Below, piece by piece: positions 7,469-15,289 of a DNA stretch of 39,142 nucleotides. The translations under genes and the position numbers were made by a program. Origin of the DNA: SAR116 cluster bacterium AG-321-K23 (GTDB taxonomy: Bacteria; Pseudomonadota; Alphaproteobacteria; Puniceispirillales; Marisalimonadaceae). Within the stretch, counting starts at the first letter, position 1. The number at the start of each line of letters is the position of its first letter. Location of the stretch: the NCBI GenBank assembly GCA_003284565.1, contig QBXO01000016.1:1-39142 (forward strand). Direction: 5' to 3'. The notes under the pieces were generated by a model that saw only the letters and a program-made list of their open reading frames with translations, did no database searches and was not told where the DNA came from.

Positions 7469-8635
7469 ATGAGTGAAATAACATGTCCAAACTGTGACAG
7501 TAAATTTAACATTGATGATGTGAGCTACTCTAATATTCTTAAACAAGTTCATAACCAAGAGTTTGAAAATGAGATTAATGAGAGAATAAAAAGTCTAGAA
7601 AGAGAGCATAGTTCTGCTCTAACAATCTATAAAAAAGATGCAGAATTAAAACTTGAAAAAGCTGTAAATAATAAAGACAAAGAGATTGAAACTATAAAGT
7701 TAAATAATCGGGAAGAACTTAGAAAATCTGAAGATAAAATCAAAGATTTGAAAAATGAAAATGAAATATCTGAAATTAAAATCAAAAGTGAATATGAACA
7801 AAAAATTAATTCTGACGCTGAATATTATAAAAATCAGATTAAAGATAGAGAAGAGACAATTGATCGTATGAAAGAGATGAAAGCAAAGCTTTCAACAAAA
7901 ATGGTCGGCGAAACTCTTGAGCAACACTGTGAAACAGAATTTAATACGTTACGTGCTACAGCTTTTCAAAATGCATATTTTGAAAAAGATAATGATGCAT
8001 CATCTGGGAGTAAAGGGGATTATATCTTTAGAGATAAGGATGATAGTAACAATGAAATTGTATCAGTAATGTTTGAAATGAAAAATGAGAATGATACAAC
8101 AGCAACTAAAACTAAAAACGAGCATTTCTTTAAAGAGTTAGATAAGGACAGAAATGAAAAGGGTTGTGAGTATGCTGTTTTAGTTTCATTGCTAGAGCAG
8201 GAAAGTGAACTTTACAATTCTGGTATTGTAGATGTTTCTCATAAGTATCCAAAAATGTATGTTGTAAGACCCCAATTTTTCATTCCAATTATTACACTTT
8301 TAAGAAATGCGGCAATGAATTCTTTGGAATACAAAAAAGAATTAGCTCAAATTAGAAACCAAAATATTGACATTACAAACTTTGAAGCTGACCTAAATAA
8401 TTTCAAAGAAAATTTTGGAAGAAATTATAGTTTAGCGTCTCGGCAATTTTTCAATGCAATTGATCAAATTGATAAGACCATATCTAGTATGCAAAAAATC
8501 AAAGATGAATTGTTACGCAGCAATAACAATTTAAGATTAGCAAATGATAAAGCAGATAATTTAACTATAACAAGGTTAACAAGAAATAATCCTACTATGG
8601 CTGCTATGTTTGACAGTCAATCTGGAGATAATTGA
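7469..8635 (+). CDS. DUF2130 protein, PD-(D/E)xK nuclease-like
   Basis: The 388-residue product matches the DUF2130 family: an N-terminal MSEITCPNCDSKF with a single CxxC, a coiled coil at about 30-150, then a compact alpha/beta domain. That domain contains GDYIF (D184) and VMFEMKNE (E203-x-K205), the spacing expected for the core of a PD-(D/E)xK nuclease fold; DUF2130 has been linked to restriction-endonuclease-like folds. A helical tail follows from about 290. Only one CxxC pair is visible, so a full zinc ribbon would need a partner chain. The start is firm: AAGGAG sits 6 nt before the ATG. DNA is the expected substrate but cleavage activity is not proven for the family. It is probably the effector-like component of the operon. 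Confidence 0.8.
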   Translation: MSEITCPNCDSKFNIDDVSYSNILKQVHNQEFENEINERIKSLEREHSSALTIYKKDAELKLEKAVNNKDKEIETIKLNNREELRKSEDKIKDLKNENEISEIKIKSEYEQKINSDAEYYKNQIKDREETIDRMKEMKAKLSTKMVGETLEQHCETEFNTLRATAFQNAYFEKDNDASSGSKGDYIFRDKDDSNNEIVSVMFEMKNENDTTATKTKNEHFFKELDKDRNEKGCEYAVLVSLLEQESELYNSGIVDVSHKYPKMYVVRPQFFIPIITLLRNAAMNSLEYKKELAQIRNQNIDITNFEADLNNFKENFGRNYSLASRQFFNAIDQIDKTISSMQKIKDELLRSNNNLRLANDKADNLTITRLTRNNPTMAAMFDSQSGDN

Positions 8636-8660
8636 TAGTTTAAATAAATATGGAGTAATG

Positions 8661-9941
8661 ATGTTACTTAAATGCCAAAAAAATTATATTTCGATAATTA
8701 TTTTATTTTTCTCACTAACTTTTTCAATAAATGTCTTTGCTAAGAGCTTTATAGACAACGCATCAAATTACACAGTTCGTTTTAGAGTTTTAGTAGATCA
8801 TCCATTTGTTGAAGATACTAACGACGATCGAATTATAAGATCATGGGTAGGAGCAGGTTTTGTTGTCGACAAATCTTTAGGACTAATTGTAACTAACGCA
8901 CACGTGTCTGGGGTAGGTAACACTTATATTAAAATTGCATTTAAAGGCGAGAAGTTTTTGAAAGCAGAACTGATTTATGTTGATCCTGAACTAGACTTGG
9001 CATTAGTTAAAGTTGATACAAAAAAAATGCCGCAAAATTCAAGCGAAGCTGAACTTAGTTGTGAAAAGTCTATTGCAAATGGAACTGCAGTTGCTGCATA
9101 TGGTCATCCAAAAGGGCTTAAATTTTCTGCATCTAGGGGCATTATATCAAATCAAAGGTTTCTTTATGGTAAAGAAGTAATACAAACAGACGCAGCTATA
9201 AATACTGGAAATTCTGGTGGGCCTTTAATTAACTTGGATACAGGCTTGATAGTAGGGATTAATAAGTCAACTATTAAGAAATCAAGTGGTATAGGTTTGG
9301 CTATTCCCTCTTATTTGTTATGTAAAATTTTAGATCTTTATAAGGCAGGGAAAAGTCCACTACCTATGGAAGTTCCAATAAAATTCGCTAAAGATAACGA
9401 AACAGAACAATATAATATAGTTTCTGAACTTCATTTGGACGGAAAGATTTTAGAGATAGGTTCAAGCTTAATAAAAGTAAATGACCAGTTCATTAAAACC
9501 CCTGCTGACATGAGTTATATTTTAAGAGGATTAGATGGAAAAGCAAAATTTACATTTAAAAATCAAGATAGAGAAAAGGACTATTTTATTGATTTAAAGA
9601 AGAAACAAAACAGTATTTATAGGGACTATATAAATTTAGGGGGTGCTGTAATAGCTGCTAAAAATTATGAAAAAATCAGTTCTGAGCAACGTCCTTTTTA
9701 TATTCATAGTATTAAAGTAGGTTCAGACGCTGATATCTATGGAATTTGGAAGGACTGTTGGATTAAATACGTAAATGCAACTATACCAAAATCATTAAGT
9801 GATATTGCTAAAATTACAAAAGGAAAAAAAGAAATCAATTTAATAACAAGTTGTTACACGTCTAGACAAGGATTTTTAACTTTAGATTATTCTGTTCGAC
9901 TAGAGCTTGAAAAAGATAAAATAGAATACATAAAACGATGA
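8661..9941 (+). CDS. exported trypsin-like (HtrA/S1C-type) serine protease
   Basis: The product has a Sec signal peptide (residues 1-27, likely cut after VFA) and a trypsin-fold domain with the full catalytic triad: H81 in TNAHV, D112 in ELDLALV and S185 in GNSGGPL. Beyond about 240 come two degenerate PDZ-like modules; the second has a clear VGSDADIYGIW...INLI pattern. This matches the layout of DegP/HtrA quality-control proteases and would place it in the periplasm. I start at 8661 because GGAG at 8652-8655 is 5 nt upstream; the adjacent ATG at 8658 would be too close. The start lies 25 nt after the DUF2130 stop and the gene ends in an ATGA overlap with the next. An exported protease beside cytoplasmic VWA and nuclease-like proteins is unusual. 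Confidence 0.85.
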   Translation: MLLKCQKNYISIIILFFSLTFSINVFAKSFIDNASNYTVRFRVLVDHPFVEDTNDDRIIRSWVGAGFVVDKSLGLIVTNAHVSGVGNTYIKIAFKGEKFLKAELIYVDPELDLALVKVDTKKMPQNSSEAELSCEKSIANGTAVAAYGHPKGLKFSASRGIISNQRFLYGKEVIQTDAAINTGNSGGPLINLDTGLIVGINKSTIKKSSGIGLAIPSYLLCKILDLYKAGKSPLPMEVPIKFAKDNETEQYNIVSELHLDGKILEIGSSLIKVNDQFIKTPADMSYILRGLDGKAKFTFKNQDREKDYFIDLKKKQNSIYRDYINLGGAVIAAKNYEKISSEQRPFYIHSIKVGSDADIYGIWKDCWIKYVNATIPKSLSDIAKITKGKKEINLITSCYTSRQGFLTLDYSVRLELEKDKIEYIKR

Positions 9942-10198
9942 AAACAATAACAGAGCGACAAACTAAAATTATAAATTTTTCAAATTATCAAAAGAAAAAA
10001 ATTTATAATGATTTTCATGCAATAATTTACAAAGAGTTTAATAAAAGTATTTCTGACATAAATTATTTTTTCAAATATGAAAATAATCATATTTTTGAGG
10101 TTCTTGAAGAAGCTTATGATGATGGTGGTCCAATAAGAATGAGAAAAGAAGTTGATTATACAATTCAATCTTTCAGGTTAGCATTTAATTGTCCATAA
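9938..10198 (+). CDS. small hypothetical protein, 86 residues
   Basis: I do not recognise it. It is Lys/Tyr/Phe-rich with a short acidic patch ending in DDGGP, and has no signal peptide or membrane helix. Its ATG overlaps the protease stop (ATGA), so it is translationally coupled to the protease gene and is the last gene of the rightward operon. Its last 21 nt overlap the 3' end of the convergent gene on the minus strand. The coupling supports a real gene. A cytoplasmic product coupled to an exported protease has no obvious direct partner in that compartment. Confidence 0.5.
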   Translation: MKTITERQTKIINFSNYQKKKIYNDFHAIIYKEFNKSISDINYFFKYENNHIFEVLEEAYDDGGPIRMRKEVDYTIQSFRLAFNCP

Positions 10199-10869
10199 AC
10201 CATGTTTTTCATGAATAAAAGTTTCATTATTAACAATTATTTCAGAATTAAGTGAAGGTTTGTTAGAAGACATTATTACTTGTATTTTTTCCCAATTAAT
10301 TTCGTCTTTATCGTATTCAATTTCTAATAATTGACCATTATCTCTTTCTTGAATTATATAATGTTGATCTAAAGCTTCAATGAGTGACAATGGACCAATT
10401 GTATCTATCTCAAGACCATAAAAGAAATATAAATCATAGAATTTAAATATACCATTCCAGTACTCACTGTTTTCTTCAATCATAAAAATAGTTTTAGAGT
10501 TAAGATCAATAATTTGATCAAAGTCTCCATTATCATGAATATCATTAAAGATTTGTTCGTTATTTAAAATATTTTTATTAATTTTACTAACATTAGCTTT
10601 TAAACTATCTGGAGCATCTTTTGGATGATTTTTACAGAACCAATAAAATAACTCTTCCTTATCATACTCATCGAAGCGCATTTTATTAATATTAAAAAAA
10701 TCCTTTTTATCCCAATACATATCAGCTGTGCTCTGAATTAATTCTTTTTGTTTCTTATATTTTGTTTGTGTGAAATACTTCCCATGCCAAACATTTCCTC
10801 AATAAAAGAATCCCAACTCTTCGCTATTTTAGAATATATAACTAAAAAAAATCTAAATTTTTTGTACAT
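10178..10869 (-). pseudogene. hypothetical gene with probable -1 nt frameshift (about 230 residues if repaired)
   Basis: Two overlapping minus-strand frames seem to be one gene. The upstream frame starts at 10869 with a good ribosome site (GAGG, 7 nt before ATG) and gives 43 residues (starts MYKKFRFFLVIYSK, reaches FIEEMFGMG) before a stop. The downstream frame, 180 residues from an ATG at 10720, has no ribosome site there but stays open upstream to just before 10783. Joining them at ATGGGAAG (about 10781-10785) reads MFGMG-KYFTQTKYKK and continues naturally. One lost base, probably G or A, would explain it. It could be a real lesion, a sequencing error or programmed slippage. The family is unknown; the product looks cytoplasmic and acidic. 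The rightward 86-residue gene overlaps its 3' end by 21 nt. Confidence 0.55.
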
Positions 10870-10911
10870 ATTACACCTCAATTAATTTTCAAAAAAATGT
10901 TCTTTCAAATT

Positions 10912-11109
10912 TTATAAACCTTTATTAAGCTTTAACCTTAATCTAATTATTTCTGCAAACATTATAAGACTTATTAAAGGCCATATAACTACGAATAACC
11001 ATACATTAATCTCTTCGTAGGTAATTCCAAATAACGAGCCGATATTATACAATAAAATTACACAAAAATTAAAAATATTATCTACCCATTCTATTCCACT
11101 ATTTGCCAT
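10912..11109 (-). CDS. small membrane protein, two helices
   Basis: This 65-residue product has two hydrophobic segments (about residues 12-30 and 36-54), the second rich in Trp, Ile and Leu, and a short basic C-terminus (RLRLKLNKGL) that suggests a cytoplasmic tail. AAAGGAG followed by AAAAGG precedes the ATG at 11109, a strong ribosome site. It lies 42 nt upstream of the probable frameshifted gene on the same strand, so the two may be one transcript. Small two-helix proteins are common in phage and defence cargo (holin-like or membrane-depolarising effectors), but nothing in the sequence assigns such a role here. Confidence 0.55.
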   Translation of the reverse strand: MANSGIEWVDNIFNFCVILLYNIGSLFGITYEEINVWLFVVIWPLISLIMFAEIIRLRLKLNKGL

Positions 11110-11197
11110 CCTTTTGCTCCTTTAACAATAATTTTAAAAGGCAAATTAGACAGAAAGATGTTTTAAAAAAGATATTTTTTGGCTCTTACGAAAATAA

Positions 11198-11404
11198 TTA
11201 GATATGAATGTTAGTATCTAAATTTTGAAGTTGTTCAATAGAAATGTAATTTTTTTCGAGAAGCTTTTTAGAATATTTTTTACAATAGCTATGAAACTTG
11301 TTCTTACATTTATTAGAGCAAAATATTTTTGTAGAACCACCTGTGGTTCTTGGTATGAAACTAGATTGACACAATTTAGATTTATATTTATTTGAATTAA
11401 GCAT
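11198..11404 (-). CDS. small zinc-finger-like protein coupled to the integrase
   Basis: The 68-residue product has a Cys/His array, C12, C29, C33, H38 and C41 (CQSSFIPRT ... FCSNKCKNKFHSYC), resembling the short zinc-finger proteins that often follow alphaproteobacterial integrase genes. It should bind one zinc ion and probably DNA; the Lys-rich tail supports nucleic-acid contact. Its ATG begins 1 nt after the integrase stop (TAAGATG), so translation is likely coupled. A role as recombination directionality factor or integrase regulator is inference from position. The usual first CxxC of such fingers is reduced here to a single Cys, so metal binding is not certain. Confidence 0.6.
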   Translation of the reverse strand: MLNSNKYKSKLCQSSFIPRTTGGSTKIFCSNKCKNKFHSYCKKYSKKLLEKNYISIEQLQNLDTNIHI

Positions 11405-11405
11405 C

Positions 11406-12596
11406 TTAATTAGTTTTTCCTTTCAAATAATTGTCCCATTCATTCATAATGAGATGCCGCTTTTGAAGAAGCTTTGATCTTAGGTAAGCTTCTTCTGTTT
11501 TATCTTTGTTCTGATGACTTAAACATAGCTCCACAGCTCTTCTTGAAAAGTTGTGTTGTTCCTCAGCCCAATCTCTAAATGATGATCTAAAACCATGTGT
11601 AACTGATTGCTTATAGATCTCAGGGAAGTTATTTTTTAAAAGTTTTAACATAGAATTATTTGAAATATGCGTATCAGCTTTTGTCCCCGGGAACACATAC
11701 TTACTATCAGATATATTTTTTAGTTCTTTTAGTAACTCCAATGCGCTTTCATTAAGAGTTACGCTATGTTTGTTTCTAATTTTTATTCTGTTTTCTGGTA
11801 TGTTCCATATTTTGAGTTTAAAATTAAACTCATCCCATTCAGCTGCAATAACTTCGCTAGTTCGTGAAGCTGTAAGTATCAAAAAAAGAAGAGCTTTAGC
11901 CGAGTATAAGTTAGTTTTCTTTAATTCAGATACAAATTCTGGAAGATTTTCATACGGTAAAGATCTATGATGTTGAACTGATCTAATTGAGGAAGATTTT
12001 GGTAGTAAATATTCTAAATTTCCATTAAGTGCAGCTGGGTTAGGGTGGTCTCTATATCCTAGGGTGATTGACCAATTTAGTACTTTCTCAATCCTTTGTC
12101 TTACTCTTGTTGCAGTTTCATTTTTTGTAGACCAAATTGGTTTTAATATTTTAAGAACATCTATGTTTTTAATCTTTGAAACGGGATAATTACCTATGTG
12201 AGGGTAAACATATCTTTTGAGTGTATTTACCCATTGCTGGCTGTGTTTTTTATTAGTCCATTGATCTTTAAATGTTTCAATATAGCTAGAAGCAGCAACT
12301 TTAAACGTCATTGCTTCTTTTTTAATTAAATCTATTTTTATTTTATTTTTTTCAAAAATTGGATCTAAGTCTTGAAGTACTAATTCTTTTTGTTGATCTC
12401 TTTTTTTGCGTGCATTAGCTAATGAAATTTGTGGAAAAGATCCAAGCCCCATATCTTTAGTTTTTCCAAATAATCTATACCTAAAAATCCAACTTTTTTT
12501 CCCGGTTTTTGTTATTCTTAATCTAAGGCCGTCACCGTCACCATAAATACCCGGTTTTTTAAGATTTATAATTTTAGCTGCACTCATTCTATTCAA
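11406..12596 (-). CDS. P4-type tyrosine integrase
   Basis: This 396-residue tyrosine recombinase has an N-terminal DUF4102-type arm-binding domain (about 10-75, DGDGLRLRI and WIFRYRLFGK), a SAM-like core-binding domain (about 95-185) and a catalytic domain with R245 (TASRTSEV), a likely K276, H334-x-x-R337 (HGFRSSF), H361 and nucleophile Y371. All catalytic residues are present, so it appears functional. The first in-frame start is a TTG at 12596 with AGAGGGA 6 nt upstream; an ATG at 12587 is the alternative but is too far from that ribosome site. It lies next to the 3' end of tRNA-Ser(GCU), the expected target of this family, and should catalyse integration and excision of the island. Confidence 0.92.
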   Translation of the reverse strand: MNRMSAAKIINLKKPGIYGDGDGLRLRITKTGKKSWIFRYRLFGKTKDMGLGSFPQISLANARKKRDQQKELVLQDLDPIFEKNKIKIDLIKKEAMTFKVAASSYIETFKDQWTNKKHSQQWVNTLKRYVYPHIGNYPVSKIKNIDVLKILKPIWSTKNETATRVRQRIEKVLNWSITLGYRDHPNPAALNGNLEYLLPKSSSIRSVQHHRSLPYENLPEFVSELKKTNLYSAKALLFLILTASRTSEVIAAEWDEFNFKLKIWNIPENRIKIRNKHSVTLNESALELLKELKNISDSKYVFPGTKADTHISNNSMLKLLKNNFPEIYKQSVTHGFRSSFRDWAEEQHNFSRRAVELCLSHQNKDKTEEAYLRSKLLQKRHLIMNEWDNYLKGKTN

Positions 12597-12602
12597 TTTT
12601 AA

Positions 12603-12625
12603 TCCCTCTTTTAGTCCCTCTTTTA
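12603..12625. repeat. tandem 11-bp direct repeat upstream of integrase
   Basis: TCCCTCTTTTA occurs at 12603-12613 and again at 12615-12625, a 12-bp period. Read on the minus strand it is TAAAAGAGGGA twice, just before the integrase start, and the proximal copy supplies the ribosome site. Short iterated sites between an integrase gene and its tRNA are typical arm-type integrase or excisionase sites; that role is inferred. Confidence 0.45.
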
Positions 12626-12647
12626 CGAATCATAACAAAGTCTATGT

Positions 12648-12757
12648 CCATTATAACAATTCAGGGCATTCCGCACAAGTACTTGAATTTATTATATTTT
12701 TTAAAACTATAATGATACTCTATGTAACTCTATGGACAATAATGGGAATTATAATGG
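12648..12757. repeat. separated 9-bp inverted repeat in the attachment region
   Basis: CCATTATAA at 12648-12656 has an exact inverted partner, TTATAATGG, at 12749-12757; the flanks extend the match imperfectly (AACAATTC against GAATT). The right arm ends inside the encoded CCA of the tRNA-Ser gene. In AT-rich DNA a 9-bp match about 90 bp apart could be chance, but its position between integrase and tRNA makes an accessory recombination site possible. Confidence 0.25.
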
Positions 12758-12846
12758 CGGAGGGAGGGGGATTCGAACCCCCGAAAGGGATTGCTCCCTT
12801 TAACGATTTAGCAAACCGGCGCCTTCAGCCACTCAGCCACCCCTCC
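12755..12846 (-). tRNA. tRNA-Ser(GCU), CCA encoded
   Basis: On the minus strand the gene folds as a class II tRNA. The acceptor arm is GGAGGGG paired with TCCCTCC (ending in a G-T pair), discriminator G, and an encoded CCA at 12757-12755. The D arm contains GCTGAGTGGCTGAAGG. The anticodon loop TTGCTAA carries GCT, reading AGC/AGT serine codons. A long variable arm (AAAGGGAGCAATCCCTTT) and a T arm with GGTTCGAATCC follow. The anticodon stem has one imperfect pair at its base (C-T). The long variable arm and anticodon agree on serine. Its 3' half is the likely integration target of the adjacent integrase. Confidence 0.95.
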
Positions 12847-12896
12847 GCGGGTTCGTTATACGTCTTAAGTGTCTACTTCACGCTGTATGCATCTTC

Positions 12897-12925
12897 GTAA
12901 TACGAAATGACAAAAATTATTTCAA
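12897..12925 (-). promoter_or_regulatory. probable sigma-70-type promoter for tRNA-Ser
   Basis: On the minus strand TTGAAA (12925-12920) and TATTAC (12902-12897) are separated by exactly 17 nt, about 50 nt upstream of the tRNA 5' end. The -10 box lies in an 11-nt palindrome (TCGTATTACGA). Spacing and similarity to consensus support it, but short AT-rich boxes are easily found by chance. Confidence 0.4.
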
Positions 12926-12992
12926 GTTTTTTTAATGTATTATAGAAAATAAAACTGTTTATGTTATTTATAGGCTTATTGGAAGGTGAAAT

Positions 12993-13937
12993 ATGGATCT
13001 AATATCTGGAATGAGAGTTTTTGTATCTATTGCTGATAATGGCTCACTCGCAAAAGCTGGCAGGGAACTAGATTTATCACCGTCTGTGGTCTCAAAACAC
13101 ATATCTGCTTTGGAAGATAGATTAGGAGCAAGATTACTCTATAGAACCACTAGATCTGTTTCACTTACTGAGGTTGGTTTAGCTTATCTAGATAGAGCAA
13201 GAAGAATAATCGGTGATGTAGATGAAGCTGAGGCAGCTGTTTCAAGCGCTACTAATGCTCCTAGAGGACATCTTAGGATTACAGCGCCAGGAACGTTTTC
13301 TTATAGACACATTGCACCACATCTTCCTTTATTTAGAGAGCGTTTCCCAGAAGTAGAAATAGAGATGATCATTTCAGACGAAGTTGTTGATTTAGTTGAT
13401 AATAACATAGATTTGGGTATAAGAATTGCGGTTATGAAAGACTCATCACTTATAGCAAGAAAGCTCGCTCCTAATCCAAGAACTTTGTTTGCGTCTCCAG
13501 GATATATTAAAAAAAATGGTAAACCAAATCACCCGGACGAAGTATTAAATCATGATATTATTTCATTTAGAAGTGGGAGCCCCTATAACGACTGGCACTT
13601 TCTAGTGGATGGTAAAATTAAATTGATCCATGCTAAAGGAAAGTTGCAGTTCAATCATGGTGATGCAATCCTTAGATCAGCAATTAATGGTGGTGGCTTA
13701 GCCATGTTGTCAAGATTTGTGGTTGGAAGACATATAGCTGCAGGTACGTTGGTATCAATTTTAGATGAATATGTTCAAGAAGATGTACCAATCTACGCAG
13801 TCTACCCAAGTGGAAAACATTTATCTCCTAAAGTAAGAGCATTTCTAGATTTTTTGATAGAAATTTACGGGCCAATCCCATACTGGGATGAAGCTGGTGA
13901 CCATACTTCAGAGGCTGCAAAAAGGACTATTATTTAA
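12993..13937 (+). CDS. LysR-family transcriptional regulator
   Basis: The 314-residue product has the N-terminal LysR winged HTH at about 1-60 (FVSIADNGSLAKAGRELDLSPSVVSKHISALEDRLG, then LLYRTTRSVSLTEVG), the dimerisation helix (about 60-88) and a periplasmic-binding-protein-like effector domain from about 90 (GHLRITAPGTFSYRHIAPHLPLF). It belongs to the large subgroup resembling DsdC/PecT-like AaeR regulators. GGAAGGTGA before the ATG fixes the start. No divergently transcribed target lies beside it: on one side is tRNA-Ser, on the other a convergent flavoprotein gene whose stop is 1 nt away, so its target and inducer cannot be deduced. It marks the return to ordinary chromosome after the island. 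Confidence 0.92.
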   Translation: MDLISGMRVFVSIADNGSLAKAGRELDLSPSVVSKHISALEDRLGARLLYRTTRSVSLTEVGLAYLDRARRIIGDVDEAEAAVSSATNAPRGHLRITAPGTFSYRHIAPHLPLFRERFPEVEIEMIISDEVVDLVDNNIDLGIRIAVMKDSSLIARKLAPNPRTLFASPGYIKKNGKPNHPDEVLNHDIISFRSGSPYNDWHFLVDGKIKLIHAKGKLQFNHGDAILRSAINGGGLAMLSRFVVGRHIAAGTLVSILDEYVQEDVPIYAVYPSGKHLSPKVRAFLDFLIEIYGPIPYWDEAGDHTSEAAKRTII

Positions 13938-13938
13938 C

Positions 13939-15120
13939 TCAAACATTTTGACCCGCAGCATAACCGCTTGACCAAGCCCATTGAAAATTATGTCCACCTA
14001 AATGTCCTGTTACGTCAATAACTTCTCCAATAAAATATAATCCAGAATATTTTTTACATTCCATAGTAGATGAATCAATTTCACTTGTATCAATCCCACC
14101 CAATGTAACCTCTGCGGTCTTGTAACCTTCAGTTCCTGTTGGTAAGACCCTCAATTTATTAATAAAATCAGAAATCTTATTAAGTGTTTCATTAGATGCT
14201 TCACCAATTTTTTGTTTTGTATTTAGCAAGTTAGTAATGGCTAAAGCTAATTTATTTGGAAGAAAATCTGATATAACATTTGAAATATTTTGTTTAGGTG
14301 TTTTTTTTCTTCTCTCTTTTAAAATTTCATCCATAGAATTTTGTGGTGATAAATTAACTTCTATCTCATTACCAGGTTTCCAGTATGAAGAAATTTGTAA
14401 AATTGAGGGTCCACTAATACCTCTATGAGTAAAAATCAATCCTTCATTGAAAATTGTTTTATTAATTTTTACCGTTGCTTCAACTGAAATACCTGCTAGT
14501 GATTTACAAAATTCTAAAGTGTTGTCTTGAAAAGTTAATGGGACAAGAGCAGGGTAAAGTTTAGTAACTTTAAGATCAAATTGATTAGCTATTTTATATC
14601 CAAAATCAGATGCACCTATTTTAGGTATTGATAATCCACCAGTAGCAATAACAAGAGAAGAACATAAAAAATTTTCATTTGCTGTCTTTAATGTATATAA
14701 ATTTCCTTTACGAACTATTGATTTAACTTTTGTGTCTATTTTGATCTTAACATTTTGCATTTCACATTCATTAATTAACATCTCAATGATATCTTTTGCA
14801 GAATTATTGCAGAAAAGCTGACCTAATTTCTTTTCATGAAAATCAATTTTATGTTTCTTAAATAAATTTATAAAATCATTTTGTGTGTATTTTGAAAAAG
14901 CTGATTTACAAAAATGATTGTTTTTTGATAAAAAATTTTCATTATTACTGTATAAATTTGTAAAATTGCATCTTCCTCCACCAGATATTCTTATTTTTTC
15001 TGCTATCTTGGAAGTATGTTCTATAATAAGAACTTTTTTATTTCTTTTTCCTGCTTCAATTCCACACATTAAACCAGCTGCACCGGCTCCAATAATAATG
15101 ACATCAAAGTTCTTTTGCAT
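13939..15120 (-). CDS. HI0933/YhiN-family flavoprotein (NAD(P)/FAD-dependent oxidoreductase)
   Basis: This 393-residue protein has an N-terminal dinucleotide-binding motif (DVIIIGAGAAGL at about 5-16), the family signature SGGGRCNFTN at about 45-54, a middle insert domain, and a C-terminal FAD-contact motif (GLYFIGEVIDVTGHLGGHNFQWAWSSG). These define the HI0933-like flavoprotein family, whose reaction is unknown. I start at the ATG at 15120; the frame remains open to a TTG at 15162, but that adds residues before the Rossmann strand not seen in the family, and neither start has a strong ribosome site. It is convergent with the LysR gene. It appears intact and is probably a single-gene transcript. 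Confidence 0.88.
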   Translation of the reverse strand: MQKNFDVIIIGAGAAGLMCGIEAGKRNKKVLIIEHTSKIAEKIRISGGGRCNFTNLYSNNENFLSKNNHFCKSAFSKYTQNDFINLFKKHKIDFHEKKLGQLFCNNSAKDIIEMLINECEMQNVKIKIDTKVKSIVRKGNLYTLKTANENFLCSSLVIATGGLSIPKIGASDFGYKIANQFDLKVTKLYPALVPLTFQDNTLEFCKSLAGISVEATVKINKTIFNEGLIFTHRGISGPSILQISSYWKPGNEIEVNLSPQNSMDEILKERRKKTPKQNISNVISDFLPNKLALAITNLLNTKQKIGEASNETLNKISDFINKLRVLPTGTEGYKTAEVTLGGIDTSEIDSSTMECKKYSGLYFIGEVIDVTGHLGGHNFQWAWSSGYAAGQNV

Positions 15121-15289
15121 TTTCAATATTTTTACTATTTCTAAATTAAGATTTAATAACAAATAAAACGTTGTAAAGCTTTACTTTATTGATATTGAAG
15201 ACTAAAAGGACAGTCTAGTTAATTATTTTATTTAAAATGAAATATGGAAAGTATTTCTTAAAACATCTCTTATAAACTGAAAGTTAATC

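Larger units (their letters stand above)
1..12754. mobile_element. tRNA-Ser-anchored genomic island (partial, left end outside window)
   Basis: A P4-type tyrosine integrase on the minus strand lies beside the 3' end of a tRNA-Ser gene, the classic layout of an island inserted into a tRNA. Everything to its left is accessory: SF1 helicase, MORN protein, VWA protein, DUF2130 protein, extracytoplasmic protease, several unknowns and one apparently broken gene. To the right of the tRNA, gene content becomes ordinary metabolism. I found no second copy of the tRNA 3' segment in the window, so the left attachment site must be before position 1, or the element is degraded. The island call is an inference from context; the right boundary at the tRNA is well supported. 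Confidence 0.7.

Noticed and set aside
4673-9941. Assignment of the operon to TerY-type, BREX or another named defence system
   Set aside because: No kinase, PP2C phosphatase, MoxR ATPase, PglZ or methyltransferase is present; only single domains are shared.
1-12754. CRISPR array or toxin-antitoxin pair on the island
   Set aside because: No regularly spaced repeats were seen, and the small genes (7203, 9938, 10912, 11198) show no recognisable toxin or antitoxin motif.
12712-12900. Open reading frame of 62 codons across the tRNA gene
   Set aside because: It runs antisense through tRNA-Ser(GCU); its sequence (GGGFEPPKGIAPF) is the typical translation of a tRNA read backwards, not a protein.
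15121-15162. N-terminal extension of the HI0933-type flavoprotein from a TTG
   Set aside because: No ribosome site, and the extension precedes the Rossmann strand without resemblance to the family.
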